DNA from: Amoebidium appalachense
Lineage: Eukaryota > Ichthyosporea
Direction: 5' to 3'
Length of the DNA: 64,000 nucleotides
NCBI GenBank assembly: GCA_963693365.1
Contig: CAVNZM010000013.1
Span: 5,766,001-5,830,000 of the forward strand
The notes beneath the pieces are model-generated. The model made no database searches. It was given only the letters and a program-made list of their open reading frames with translations, and was not told the origin of the DNA. The number at the start of each line of letters is the position of its first letter. Position 1 is the first letter of the stretch. A program made the translations under genes and the position numbers. Of this stretch, positions 25,878 through 40,801 are shown piece after piece.

Positions 25878-26950
25878 CTTGTCGGCGTGAGCTGCATTGT
25901 ATTGCCCCGGTTTCCCTTGGTATATGTGTACTTCATGCTTTGCAACCCCTTCTTACCCACCACTCGCCCACCCACTCACCCACCTCAACTCCCCGTGCCC
26001 TCACCCACCCATTCAACCCTAGTAATATCTCTCTCGCTCCCTTTCTCTTTCTGCCCACCCCCAACCCCCTTGCAACCACCCCCCCCCCCCCCCCCCCCCC
26101 CCCAATCATTGCCACCTGCATTGTATTGTCCATAATGAATGTGTACTTCATGCTCTGTAACACATCCTAACCCTCTCTCCCCCCCCCCCACCTCCCTCCC
26201 CTCAGTGCTTGGAGGTGCAGCGTCAGACACATCGACTCGTGGCACACGTGAGGGCAGTGCACCCCCCCGCAGCGCCCCAGGGCTTGCAATTGCACCAGTA
26301 GAGGAGCCAGAGCCCCAGATCGAATATGTGGAGGTGGACCAGCCCTATGGATTGGGGCCCCCACAGCCCCCACCTGTTGAGAATATACTGGGTATGTACG
26401 TTTGTGTGTGTTTTTTTTGTTTTGTTTTTTTTTTTTTTTTTTGGGGGGGGGGGGGGGGGGGGAGAAGGAGACGGGAAAGGAAGATAAGGGATATGTGTGG
26501 GGATGGAAAGGAGGGAGGGAGGCTGGGTGTATGTGTTGGGGGGGTGGGAGGGGGGGAAAGAGGGATGGGGGGTCTCGTCGAGTGGAGGGGGAGGGTCTCG
26601 AAGCATGTGTGTGTGTGTGTGTGTGTGTCTTTGGGGGGAGGGGGGGAGGGGGGGGGTAAAGCAGTGTGTGACAAGAAGTTAGCTTGCAGATGTGGTCGTC
26701 TTGTTTGTGTGTATGTAGGGGAGGGGGGGGGGGGGGGGGGGGGTTGAATGGTGGGTGTACGGGTGTGGCTGTGGGTGTGTCTGGGGTGGCCTCCAAGGAT
26801 GTGTTACGGCATAGGTCGTATGCGCCGTCACAACAGGCTTACAGAATTTGTATCACACGACCATTTCAAACACCCCGACACGCAAACATGCGGACACACC
26901 CACACACACCTACGCTGACTTACTCGCTTCCGTGCGCACACACGCACAGT

Positions 26951-27000
<50 letters not shown>

Positions 27001-27122
27001 GCCCACATGGCGATGTGGGCATGAGTCCGACGGTGAAAAGGCTGCCCTTGCTGCCGGGGGTCGAGCCACCCGACACGCCGTGGCTGCTGCAGGCGGGGAA
27101 GAGGAGGAGGTGGGTGAGGTGT

Positions 27123-27156
<34 letters not shown>

Positions 27157-27173
27157 CACGCGTGTGCGTGTGC

Positions 27174-27232
<59 letters not shown>

Positions 27233-27457
27233 CATGGTTGTTGTTTTGTTTCCGTGTTGTTGTGTGTTATTGGTACCTCAAATACACCACTTTTACCCCA
27301 CGTTCCGTAAAGTGATAGGTGTGGTGGGTATGGATGTCTCTGTGTATGTGTATGCCTGTGTCTGCCTCTTGTTTACCTGCCTGTGCATGTATACCAGCCG
27401 GGTGGCCGATGGAATGGATGACGGAGAATCCGGGGGTTTGGGGGGAGGGGGGGGGGG

Positions 27458-27491
<34 letters not shown>

Positions 27492-29143
27492 GGGGGGGGA
27501 CACAAACACGTACACCAACACCCACAAACATGTCCACACAAACACACCTAAGAGAACAACTTGTCAGGGGGGGGGGGGAGGGGGGGAGGGGGGGGGGGGG
27601 GGGGGGTAGAGAGAGAGGGGTGGGAGAGAGAGAGATGAGAGTGAGAGTGAAAGAGAGAATGAGAGAGATTACCAGACGGTGCATCATCTAAAACACAATT
27701 CACTGTCAATGTGCGTGTTTGTGTGTGCTCTTGTCCGTTTAGCCTGGGTATAGTGCAAAGCGTGTTGTTTCTTGACAATGTGCTCCTTTGTGGTATGCAA
27801 ATCCATATTTCGTGCAACAACCTCACACACATGCACTCTTCTCTCTCTCTCTCCCCCTCCCACCCCCACCCACCACCCTCCCTGTGTAATCCCTAGTCTT
27901 CCCCACCATAACCATGACCCATAATCGTTCAAGTCCCTAACCCTTCCCCTTCCCCCCCCCCCCCCCCCCCCCCCCCCTCGCCCCCCGCTATGCCAATCAG
28001 GACATAACCGACGAAGCCTTCGAGCTACGCCACAAGAAATTCGAACAGCTCGAAAGGCGAAGACGCAAAACAGAACGCGAACAACTGCTTTTGCAAATAC
28101 ACCACCAGCGAACCGGGTTGAGCCCGCTCCCCGCCGCGGGCCAGTTCGGACGGGGGATAAAACGGCCCTACTCTTTTTGGCCCGACCCGTTTACCCACTT
28201 GAAGACGATCGAAGTGACGGAGAAACTTCCGCTTGCGGCCTTTGGGTGCCCTGTTCCCCCGGTGCAGGAACAAGCGTTTAAGTTGCCGAAGAAATCGCAC
28301 ACGGAGTCGTATTCGTTCTATGGCGAACTGCAGTTTGCTAAGTACAGGCGAAGGCAACAACACAGTCACATACAGACGCGGAGTTCAGCGGAAGCGGCGG
28401 CGGTGGCGGCGGCGGCGGCGGCGGCGAAGGAGGATGGGAAAACGGAGGGGGGTGGGAATGAAAAGGAAAAGGAAAAAGAGGAGAAGAACGTGAAAGAAAA
28501 AGTGGTGGAAGGACGGGACGGAGAGACGAAGGAAGCGCATGCACAGGGAGAGGCGAAAGAGGAGGGAAAGGCGGGAAAGGAAGGTGCGTTAGAAGAGATG
28601 GGAGTAGGGGGAGAGGGGAGGAAGGGAAGGGAAGAGGGGGACTCCCAACAACCGACAGAGAATGTTAAGACGGAGGGGGATGGAGGGGGAGGCGGTGTTG
28701 TCTACACGGATGAAGATGATATACCAATACGAGAGACCATTCCACACATCCACCCGCACGAACACCCCACATCCACGGACGCGGGGACGGAAACAACACC
28801 GCAACCTGTGAGCGGTGGTGTTGGCGGTGGCGGTGGTGGTGGTGGTGGTGGTGGTGGTGGTGGGGAACATAATCTCCGGAGACAGAGTTCGTTTTCTGTT
28901 CCTGTGCCTGTACCTGCGCGTGGCGTGAGGGCGTTAAGGAAGTTGGGGAGCCGATCTTTGTCGCATGGGCCCGGAACACCAGAACAACAACAACATGAAG
29001 AGGATGGGAAAGAAAGGGAGATGAATTTTGGGGCGGTGAACGGAAGTTTGAGTGAGGGGAGGGGCGAGGGAAGGGGTGGGGGTAGGTCTAGAAGGAACAA
29101 GGCAACACATGTGGGATATTCGGAGCAGGGCAATGTGTCGTAG
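24451..29143 (+). CDS. MSL1-like protein with coiled coil and PEHE domain
   Basis: Scaffold of MSL/NSL histone acetyltransferase complexes; the PEHE domain of MSL1 and KANSL1 contacts the MYST acetyltransferase. Exons: 24451-24955, 26206-26391, 27000-27118, 28001-29143; 650 residues. Residues ~90-146 form a charged coiled coil (QAKLIEEQSTTIEQLRKELE) resembling the MSL1 segment that binds MSL2. PEHE spans ~231-360: VPTWR starts exon 3, DITDEAFELRHKKFEQLERR starts exon 4, then KLPLAAFGCPVP. The long tail has an Ala run, a Glu/Lys-rich stretch and a poly-Gly/GGT run near 28810-28862. The coiled coil plus PEHE favours MSL1 over KANSL1, but orthology is not proven. Start: the ATG at 24451 is the first in frame; the upstream triplets in frame are not ATG. 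Confidence 0.85.
25540..25880. repeat. (CT)n, (AT)n, (GT)n and (AC)n patchwork
   Basis: Contiguous simple arrays including TATATATATAT flanked by GTGTGT/ACACAC, able to fold, in intron 1 of the MSL1-like gene. Confidence 0.85.
25893..26165 (+). mobile_element. Two degenerate fragments of the poly-C-ended element
   Basis: 25893-25946 and 26113-26165 each match the 3' part of the family (CTGCATTGTATTG, then GTGTACTTCATGCT, then a C-rich end). Both are sense-oriented in intron 1 of the MSL1-like gene. Confidence 0.55.
27123..27610. repeat. (GT)n and long G-runs (MSL1-like intron 3)
   Basis: G-runs of ~42 nt (27188-27229), ~27440-27500 and ~27569-27606. The (GT)n starts right after the exon 3 donor. 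Confidence 0.9.
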
Positions 29144-29152
29144 ATTGCGGGG

Positions 29153-29187
<35 letters not shown>

Positions 29188-29765
29188 TGTACAGGTTGTA
29201 GTAGAGTTTTTTGTTTTTTGTTTTTTTTCTTGCTATCAAATCGACCCCCCACTTGAAGTCACTATCCTGGCTTGTGATAATACGGGAGTCTTTGTGGTTT
29301 TCTGACCGTGGCTTTTTGGATAAACATTGTGGGTGGGGAGCGCTGCATGGTTAAATATCACGGTTTGTTTGGTACTGACCATTTAAAGGTTACTGGGCCA
29401 TTATGTGAATATTCAAGAATACAGGAATATGCATGACTATTTGCAATGAATTGATGTTTGCAAATATTAGTGAGGACCATATTTGTGCGATCGTATGCTT
29501 TAGGTGCTATTTGAAACTTCAACCTCAATCGAAATCGCCACAGAAAACAAGTTGAACAACGAATTAATTAGGTGGCGCTAAGAATCTGAAATGGGTGGTT
29601 TTGTGCCCATACATACGACGTCGCCAATGTGTATAGGCGCTATCTACTGCAGTATCTAGCCTACTGAATAAATCAAGCGCTGCTTAATGGATGAATATCA
29701 TTGGTCCATCGATGAATATGTGTGGTTTGGACTTCTCGTGCTCCTGGACCATTAATTTGACTTAT
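29144..29765. other. 3' flank of the MSL1-like gene
   Basis: Begins with a ~30-nt G-run at 29157-29186, then AT-richer unique sequence. An AATAAA at 29667-29672, about 520 bp past the stop codon, is a possible poly(A) signal. No gene is seen. Confidence 0.4.
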
Positions 29766-30111
29766 GGGCCAACCACATCGGCAGAGTCAACTTGCAAAAA
29801 GCAGAATTGTTCTGCAGAAGCAGAATTATTATTGTTATGCAAAAGCAGAATTATTCTGCTAAAAGCAGAGTTATTCTGCAAAGCAGAGTGATTCTGCTTT
29901 TAGCAGATTCACTCTGCTTTTAGCGGAATTATCCTGCTTTCGACACCAGAATAATTCTGATTTTAGCAGATTGATTCTGCTTTTATCAGATTGACTCTGC
30001 AAAATAGAATAATTCTGCTTTTGCACACTAATCCTGCTTTTAGCAGAATATATCTGCCTTTGCTGAGTAAGTCTGCTCGGAGCAAGTTGACTCAGCCGAT
30101 GTGGTTGGACC
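29766..30111. mobile_element. Foldback element with 30-bp terminal inverted repeats and internal GCAGAAT/ATTCTGC palindromes
   Basis: The left end 29766-29795 and right end 30082-30111 are inverted copies matching at 28 of 30 positions (core CCAACCACATCGGC, GAGTCAACTTGC). The interior is a run of palindromic or near-palindromic modules such as GCAGAATTATTCTGC and GCAGAGTGATTCTGC separated by short A/T linkers, so either strand can fold on itself. There is no coding capacity. Best described as a foldback/MITE-like element; no clear target duplication was found. Confidence 0.8.
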
Positions 30112-30355
30112 CTAGCAGAATAGAAGGGCCCCCTCATGTAGTGCTACACACATGCACTCGTGCGCGTATATGCGTACTAGACATACGTGGACATCCATCC
30201 ACACACAAAAACGCACCTGCATGCAAACACACACAGATTTCGAATGATGTACGCACACACCCACACACCCGCGCACATGCTCGTGCACGTCTGCATGTCA
30301 CACGTCTCTTGAGCTCTCTCAACCTTTAAATTTCCCTCGAGCTCTCACTCTTCTC

Positions 30356-30499
<144 letters not shown>

Positions 30500-30540
30500 G
30501 GCCCCTCGTTGGAAAGCCAATTAGATCTCCGCCCATTCTT

Positions 30541-30753
30541 TATATCGCACGCACGTGATCCCATTGAATTTCGCTATTTTCCAATCTATTCTGCAATTGC
30601 ATAGTACCCCCAACTTCGAGAACATCCTCCTGGCCATCGTCCCTCACGTTACCTGCCATATTCGGCTTTAATTTACACCTGTACACACAAACAAACACAC
30701 GCACACCGTTTGCAGGGGGAAAAAAAGGTGCGTGTGTACGTGTGTACAAGTGT

Positions 30754-30807
<54 letters not shown>

Positions 30808-30925
30808 GGGGGGGGATGGGGATCCTCGGGAGGAATACTAATGGCACAGGGTCCAACCACATGCGCAGAATTACTTACCTTCGAATTCTGATCAGCAGCC
30901 ACGGGAAAAATATTAATGCGCTGAA
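30541..30925 (-). other. Possible small spliced minus-strand gene (doubtful)
   Basis: A mini-exon-like segment (about 30881-30924, minus strand) is bounded by CCCTTTCAG and a strong AAG|GTAAGT donor. Downstream, an acceptor-like TGTGTACAG precedes AAT ATG GCA GGT and a 39-codon open frame ending TAA near 30541. If the first segment is 5' UTR, the product would be a 39-residue acidic peptide. I recognise no family. It could equally be chance splice sites in intergenic DNA. Confidence 0.2.
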
Positions 30926-31276
30926 AGGGATCGAGGGGGGGGGGGGGGGGGGGGGCGGGGGAGGGGCATGCATCGAGGGAGGTGTGAAGGTTGGTCTCGC
31001 GATCAGAATACAGAATTAACAACGTCCGTGTTTCTTGGGCTCAGAGTGCATGTGTAGCTCCCATGCCATACGTAGTATGCACGTGCGGCATGTACACATC
31101 CAAGTTCAAACTCCACTCATGGGCCTTTACATGGGCCGAACTTGTAACTGGATGTTTAAGCGTTCAGACCTTTACTAATGCCATTGCAATTGGGAGGAAG
31201 ACAGAAAAGTAGCCAGAAACGGGCATATTCTTTGGCTGATCCCCCCCCCCCCCCCCCCCCCCCTCCTTCCCCCCCC

Positions 31277-31278
31277 CC

Positions 31279-31317
<39 letters not shown>

Positions 31318-31352
31318 ACACCCACACCCACACCCACACCCACACACACACC
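31277..31352. repeat. (CA)n passing into (ACACCC)n
   Basis: About 17 CA units, then five CACCCA-type hexamers, between the MSL1-like gene and bL35m. Confidence 0.9.
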
Positions 31353-31714
31353 GACTACAACAGCAACTGTTGTTACAAACAAAATCACAATGGAATAAAT
31401 CAACAACAAAAAACAACGATCTCGGGTCCGACACAAAAGGAATACAAACACCTACACACACTGAGTCAAGCGCATCACACGTCAATCTGTTGTCAAGCTT
31501 GTGAGTGTCTAATCAACAATAGGCAACATTAAAAAAGCGGAGACTAGCCTGGGCCTGACATTCCCTCCCTCCCCGAGGGAGAGGGATGGGGTGTAAGGGG
31601 TGTTTTTTTTTTGTTTTTTTTTTTGAGGGGGGGGGGGGGGGGGAGGAGGGGGGGGCGGGGGTTTACACGAGTTAACTATATCCAGATTTTCAAGTATACA
31701 CACAGCCAGGGGAG

Positions 31715-31720
31715 TTTATT
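31715..31720 (-). promoter_or_regulatory. Poly(A) signal AATAAA for bL35m
   Basis: AATAAA on the minus strand, about 10 nt beyond the bL35m stop codon. Confidence 0.6.
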
Positions 31721-31729
31721 ATCATCTTA

Positions 31730-33228
31730 TCAGTGGTGGGGCAACATCTTTTGAGCCGTCTTCTCCTGCACGTGGTTAAGATACAGCGTCTGCCTGCCCT
31801 GTCTGATCCTCTTGCCGCTCTTTTTTGTGTTCAAATGCTCCAACCCTGCCTTCCACCTCTTAATAGCCCCGCTTGGCTTCACCCGCATACGCTTAGCTGC
31901 CCCCTTGTGTGTTTTCAACCCGCACCCGCCCCTCACAGAGAAGGCAAGCGGTGAAAACATAGCGGTGGTGGCGGCAGTGGTGGTAGTGCTTGGGGTAGGT
32001 ACGCGGTGGTGGGGGGAGGGGAGGTTGCGTGTAGGCCAGAGTGTGTTTGATGGGCGCAGGTAGGTGATGGGCCGGAAGGAAAAGTTGGGGAGGGTGGCTG
32101 GCCGAGAAAGGGTCGAGCGTGTGGTCAGGGCGGAAAAGAGCCTGGGGGAGGCTGCACCTGTGTGTGCGGTAGGGTGAGGGTGGTGGTCGTGGTGGTGGTG
32201 GTGGTGGTGGTGGTGAAAGGGGTGGGAGGGGGGTGGGAGGGGAAGTGTGTGTGTGTGGTCGCGTGAGGAGGGGGGAGTGAGGGGGTGGGGGGGAAGGAAA
32301 GGAGGGAAGAGGGGGGAGGGTAGGCGAGTGTGAGTGTGAGTGTGTGTGAGTGTGTGTGTGTGTGTGGGGGGGGGGGGATTAGTAGTTGGAAAAGATGTCG
32401 ATAACTGTAAAATAAGAGAACACTGTGCCCCGTCAAATGGCATATTCACATACTCACATATTCACACAATCCCATACTCCCAAACACATTCAGCCGCATA
32501 CATGCCGTTAAACAAATCATGTCTGAACGGAAGGGTGTGGGGGGAGGGGGGAGGGGGGAGGATGTGTTGCAGAGTGCAAAGTACACACTCGACGGACAAC
32601 AAATACAGATTGTGCAAATCATACACTAAGAGTATACATCATAGGCAGAGCCCATCCTCCGGGTGAGCCCAAGTTATCCACAGTATATAAGTTCGCACCC
32701 ATCCATCTCGTGTGCAGAACCCAACCCAGATATTGCTTCACTTCAACATGGGTGGGTGGGTGGGGGGAGGGAGGGGGGGAAGGGGGGGGGGGGGGGGGGG
32801 GTTGGCTCTGTGTGCCTGTGTGCGTGACTGGAACACAACAGGCTACATGAAAGCAGTCAAATTATGCATAACGGGCGGACTTGGTGACGTGAGTAAAATA
32901 CGAGCCGGGTGGGAGGGAGGGAGTGAAGGGGGAAGGGGGCGAGGTAGTAACAGGTGAACACAAAATTAACTTGAACGGCCCCCATGTTACGAGGTGAGCT
33001 AAAAAAAAAAAAAAGCACCATTTGGAGGGAGGGGGGGGGGGGGGGGCAAAGAGGGTGTGTATAGGTGTATGAAGTTGAAGAGGAAGGACAAGAAGGGAGG
33101 GTGAGCCGGACAAAGAGAGAGTGAGAGAGTGAGAGAGAAAGAGAGAGAGAGAGACAGAGAGAGGGAGAGGCAGGAAATGGAGAGATATGGAGAGAAAGAG
33201 AGTGAGGGAGAAAGAGAGAGGGGGTGGG

Positions 33229-33305
<77 letters not shown>

Positions 33306-33948
33306 TGTGTGTGTGTGTGTGTGTGTGTCTGTGAGCAAGAGGAAGAGGGGGGAGGGGGGGGGACGAAAGGAAGGAAGGAGGGAAGGAGGGAGGGAGGGAG
33401 GGGGGGAGAGAGAGGGCTGTACATGTGCATTCACGCACAAGTACGAACATCCATGTGCGCATGTGTGTCCGTGTGTGTGACGGGTTATGCGTGTGCATGT
33501 GCGCTTCTGTGCGTGTGTTTATGAGTGTGGATACATTTGCAAGCTCCGGGTTAAAGTGCTAAGGTAGCATGACCACACACGGGGGGCAACGGAAAACGAG
33601 GTTACACGGGAGAGTTTCAGTGGTGCAAGCATCATGCAGTGTGTGTGTGTGTGTTTGCGCGCGCGTGTGTGTGTGTGGGTGGGTGTGTGTGTGTGTGTAT
33701 GTGTGTGTGCTCCAGCTCGTGTGTGTGTGTGTCTATGTGTTTGTGCGTGTGTGTCCGTACGTGTGTGTACGAATGTGGGTGGCTACGTGTATTTGTGTTT
33801 GCCCATTTGTACAGTGCTTGCAAGGATTCGACGAGTGCATGTTTCCTCCAATTGGGGTTGCTGCACGCGGGGAGAGGGAAATAGGTGGTGGTCACGAGGC
33901 TGGTGTCGCGGTGGTGGTTACAGTGGTGGTGGTGGTGGTGGCGGTGGT

Positions 33949-34013
<65 letters not shown>

Positions 34014-34224
34014 TGCGTGTGCGCGTGTTTGCGCGTACGTGCATGCGTGCGTGTCTGAATGACTGACTGAGTGAGTGAGTGAGTGTGTGTGTATGTTGGG
34101 GGAGGGGGGGGGGGGGGGGGAGGGGCTTACTCGGTCGCATCAGTCCTGTTGCACTTGAAGCGAGCAGGCGTAGCTGGGTGGGCACAAGTCCAGCCCGCTG
34201 ACCCAAAGACGCCCAGGCAAACAT
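31730..34224 (-). CDS. MRPL35: Mitochondrial large-subunit ribosomal protein bL35m
   Basis: Structural protein of the mitochondrial (bacterial-type) 50S subunit. Exon 1: 34131-34224; exon 2: 31730-32157; GT-AG; 173 residues. Exon 1 encodes only a 31-residue Arg/Leu/Ala/Ser-rich leader (MFAWASLGQRAG...) typical of a mitochondrial presequence. Exon 2 starts with more low-complexity Ser/Thr/Pro leader and ends with the L35 domain: LKTHKGAAKRMRVKPSG, then GKRIRQGRQTLYL and a Lys-rich end. A plastid bL35 is possible if the organism is photosynthetic, but the leader looks mitochondrial. The exon 1 assignment is inferred from phase and leader character. Confidence 0.85.
32561..32755 (-). mobile_element. 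Degenerate copy of the poly-C-ended element (bL35m intron)
   Basis: Shares GCAGAGCCCATCCTC, an equivalent of TTATCCACAGTAT, AACCCAACCCAGATA and CTTCAACATG with copy 2, in the same order. It is diverged throughout, and sense-oriented relative to bL35m. Confidence 0.7.
33113..33415. repeat. (GA)n/(GT)n microsatellite (bL35m intron)
   Basis: Imperfect GA from 33113, pure GA ~33233-33302, GT to ~33328, then GGGA/GGAA units. Confidence 0.9.
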
Positions 34225-35522
34225 TTTTGGAACAAACGTGCAACAATAGTTGTGCGATGGGCAACTATAACGAGTGTGGTTTGTGTTCGATGAACGAAGA
34301 GCGACCCGCACAAGTAAAGAGCGTACCAATCGATGGGCACAATGCTGGAGTGTAAGAGCTGTTTAGCTATTCTGTGTTTGAAGTTGGCTGCAAGAGAAAC
34401 TGAAGTAGCATTACTCAGCCAACAATTGGCAGATGTACCCTATGTAGTTCCAGTGCGTGTAAACCCTGCGTATACGCAGAGCTCTCGCTCTCTTTTCTCC
34501 TCCAGCGCTGGCGCTGGCGGATCATGCATGATCACGGCGTGCAAGCTAATCGCGATCGCCTGATATCGATCGTGTCCGATTAGACAGACAGACTGTGTGT
34601 GTGTGTGTGTGTGTTTGGGGGGGGGGGGGGGGGGAGGGGGGGGTTTTGAATGCGTCAAAAAGTACGAAGTACACAAGAACAAACGGATAACACGATGCAG
34701 AATGCAAGCCATACATAAAGAGTATGCATAATAAGCAGAGCCCATCCTCAGGGGGGCCCACGTCATCCACAGTATCCGGGGGGAGGGGGGGGGGGGGGAG
34801 GGGGAAGGGGGGAGGGAGGGTAAAGGCAAGTACGTACGTTTTGTGCGCTTTGTAGTGCCTGGGTTCAGATAGAGGGATAAGAATACTGTACGGTCGTCCC
34901 CCCCCCCCCCCCCCCCCCCTGTAGATGGACCTCCTTTCGCCGACGGGTACTGATGCACTTCGGAATCCGCTAAAATCCCTGAATAACACAGCCACCTAAA
35001 CTCATGTTGCAAAGCACAAAAATGCAAAACAAACCAGAAACTAACCAGGTACACACCAAAAACATGCATAATCGTGGTCGAAGCCTCATTAATCTCAGTG
35101 TTTCAGTCACACCCTCAGCTGGAACAAATCTCGGGTGTCAGAGTCCGGAAGCCACATATGCTCAGCTGAAACAACTGGCCCAATGCTAGCTCAACCTTAT
35201 AATAAGTCTAATATTTGAGCCATTCCCTTAAAACATGCTTTAGTCAAAAATTTAAATTTGCCAAAGAACGTGCCACACGAGCAAAATACCGTGCAGAGGT
35301 GTGTGCCAGTGCATGGCCCAAAAACTCACACACCACGTCTTGGTATCAAGGCATTTAGTTATGGGCCTCTGCTGGTCCTGGTAACTTAACCACAAACAAA
35401 GGGACAATAGCTTATATTTATAAAGGGCAGGGTTGATGGTAAAAACTACGAAAGCGAGCAAACAAAACGTTTAAAAAGTTTTGCGTCTTGGAGACAGGCT
35501 TTCCCTCTAACCTCAACTAAAT
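34225..35522. other. Intergenic region, bL35m promoter side and CBM9-like 3' side
   Basis: Contains an element fragment at 34643-34777, a C-run at 34899-34919 and otherwise ordinary unique sequence. No further gene is seen. Confidence 0.5.
34643..34777 (-). mobile_element. 3'-end fragment of the poly-C-ended element, nearly identical to copies 1 and 2
   Basis: About 135 bp, from TTTTGAATGCGTCAAAAAG to CATCCACAGTATCC, matches 54405-54539 almost exactly and is then cut off by G-rich sequence. The poly-C end (G on the plus strand) is preserved. Confidence 0.85.
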
Positions 35523-36539
35523 TCAAGCAAAAACAAGGTCCCCAAAGCACTGAGGTAGGTGGAAATTAAGCTGGTCTACAGGTGACCAAGAAGCCCAGTG
35601 GGGGTGGCTGCTATCGTCAGCACACTTGTAAAAGTTCGCCTTCCAGGTAGATCCAGAAACTTTACCAAGTGGTCCGACATACTTCTCTAAAAGGGCAAAA
35701 GGAATGGTGTACTCCACCCACCATTCCGTTTCCTCCTCCACCTCCCTTTCGTTGGGCTGGGATAGGCACGGGGTAATGGTTACCGTTCGGCCGTCTCCTA
35801 CGGTCAGGCGGTCAAAATCTTTGAACCCCCCATCCATCTTATTGTGATCGCGTATGTAGAGGCTCGTTAGCGCGCCGCAGGCGTTCATCTCGAAGTTGAT
35901 GTAGCCCTTATCAGCCTGTTGGAATGAAGTTGTTTACTTGTCAGAGGTAGCATCTTGTCACAAAAACGAACTCCTGGTCAACTCGACACCAAAAGGAGCA
36001 GCAGCAAAATGAGTCTGGCAGGCTCCCCTATGCGGGTCGGGCATTCACATGCTAACGACCATGGTTTTGGAGATTCTTTGCCAGAAAACCACACAGCCAG
36101 GGTAGCAGCTAATTTGACCAGAGGGCATCACTGCCCACAAGTAACGAGAACCAATCGCCGGTATAAAACCACAACTAGAAAACCACAACTAAAAAGGTCT
36201 CAAACTGAAAGCGAGACGTGACAACGAATATGTACACAACAAAAATGCACCAGAAGGAAAGCTCCTTGTTCAGGCACGCACCTTTGGTTTTACAAAGAAC
36301 TCGACTGCGCTATCTGTCCACACCGGGTCGTGGAATTGAGTGAACCGAGCAAGAAAGAACTTGTCCTTCACGTCAAAGCGTCCATGCAGCCCGGTGTCGG
36401 AATAGACCAACCGTGCTTCCGTGTGTGGTTTGTGGCTGCTCCCCTCTGCGCGGTAGTTATCCACACGTGCACAGGAGTACTTGTTCCATTCCGGGCCTGT
36501 GGGCACAGACGAAACATGCTGGACTATGTAGCTCACCAT
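35523..36539 (-). CDS. Carbohydrate-binding family 9-like protein
   Basis: Single-domain protein related to the CBM9-like/DOMON-like beta-sandwich families found in bacteria and many protists; the cellular ligand is unknown. Exon 1: 36282-36539 (86 codons); exon 2: 35523-35915; one 366-bp GT-AG intron; 216 residues. Family hallmarks: EARLVYSDTGLHGRFDVKD, DPVWTDSAVEFFVKP, then GYINFEMNACG in exon 2, IPFALLEKYVGPLG, and WKANFYKCADDSSHPHWASW near the C-terminus. The length equals the usual single-domain size. No signal peptide is visible, so it may be cytosolic. The start ATG at 36539 (MVSYIV) is in the good context CACAATGG and matches the family N-terminus. Unlike neighbouring genes, its intron and exons are free of microsatellites. 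Confidence 0.87.
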
Positions 36540-39312
<2,773 letters not shown>

Positions 39313-39604
39313 ATGCAGCTCACCAAAGCGGAGGAAGACAGGGACGTAGCTGTGACGTGGGAGGACCAAGAAAGGATCAACACGTTCAGTCGTCTGACTA
39401 CCCGCCTAGGTGACTACCAGGCAAAGCTGATTGCCCTGCAGGTACTGTGTTTGTGCATGTGTGCGGGGGGGGGGGGGGGGAGGGAGAGAAAGAGTGTGTG
39501 TGGGTGTGTGTGTGGGGTGGGTTGTGTGGGTGGGGTGTGTGTGTGTATTTAGGGTGGGGTGGGGGGGGGGTCTGTGCGTGTGTGTGTGTGTGTGTGTGCG
39601 TGTG

Positions 39605-39660
<56 letters not shown>

Positions 39661-40061
39661 TGGGTGGTGGTTGTGGGGTGTGGGTGTGTGTGGGATGTGT
39701 GTGTATTTTGGGGGGGAGGGAAGGGGGGGGGGGGTGCACACGCACGTGTGTGGTTGTGTGAGTGTATGTGTGTGTGTGTGTGTGAGTGCCGTACGTGCGT
39801 GCGTGCATGCCTTGGGAGAGGGTTTAGTTGATGCTGGGTGAATATTTGCTTGTCTGCCTTATGCGTGTGTTTGGGTGGGTAGATCAGTTGTGTTTGCCAG
39901 GGCTGCTGTGTAATTCTGGTTCTGTGAGGAAGGTGTTTTCTGTGCAATCTGCATTGTGTTGCATCATGAATGTGTGCTCCGCACTCTGTAACGTATCCCC
40001 CCCCCCCCCCCCCCCCCCACCCACCCACCCCCTTCCACAAACACGCACACACGCACACACG

Positions 40062-40135
<74 letters not shown>

Positions 40136-40555
40136 TCCCCCCTCATTGGACTTGGCTTTCCCCTGTCCCCTGTGCCGTCAATATGTATAGTTAGATTTGG
40201 CTTTGCCCAACGGGGTTGGGGTACAGGCACACACACAAACACCCCACCCATTTGTAGACAGGCACATCCGCACACACACACACATACACACACACACACA
40301 CATTGCCCAAATACACACAAATGCACACTCTTACGCACACGCACATGCACACCGCACGTAGGTGCACAGGCACACAGTGCCACGCACACATACGGCACTC
40401 ACATGTGCACATTGCAAGACACACCGGTTCACGCACACACACACACTCTCTTTCTCTCGTCTCCCCCTGCTCCCCCCCCCCCCCCCCCCCCCCCCCGGCG
40501 CCTCTCTCGTTCTCTCTCACTCTCGATCTCTTTGCTCGCACACACACTTGCACAT

Positions 40556-40591
<36 letters not shown>

Positions 40592-40770
40592 CCCCAAAAC
40601 ATGCATGAATGGACCACACGCACGTACATGCGCACGCAGGCATCCACACACACACATGTGCGCGAGCGCACGCACACGCACACATACGCATGCACACACA
40701 CACATACACACACACACACACACACACAACTCCTCATAACCCTGACCCCCTACCTTCCCTTCTCCCCCCC

Positions 40771-40801
<31 letters not shown>

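Noticed and set aside
31311-31346. Telomere-like (ACACCC)n
   Set aside because: Only about five units embedded in (CA)n, with no terminal context; ordinary microsatellite drift.
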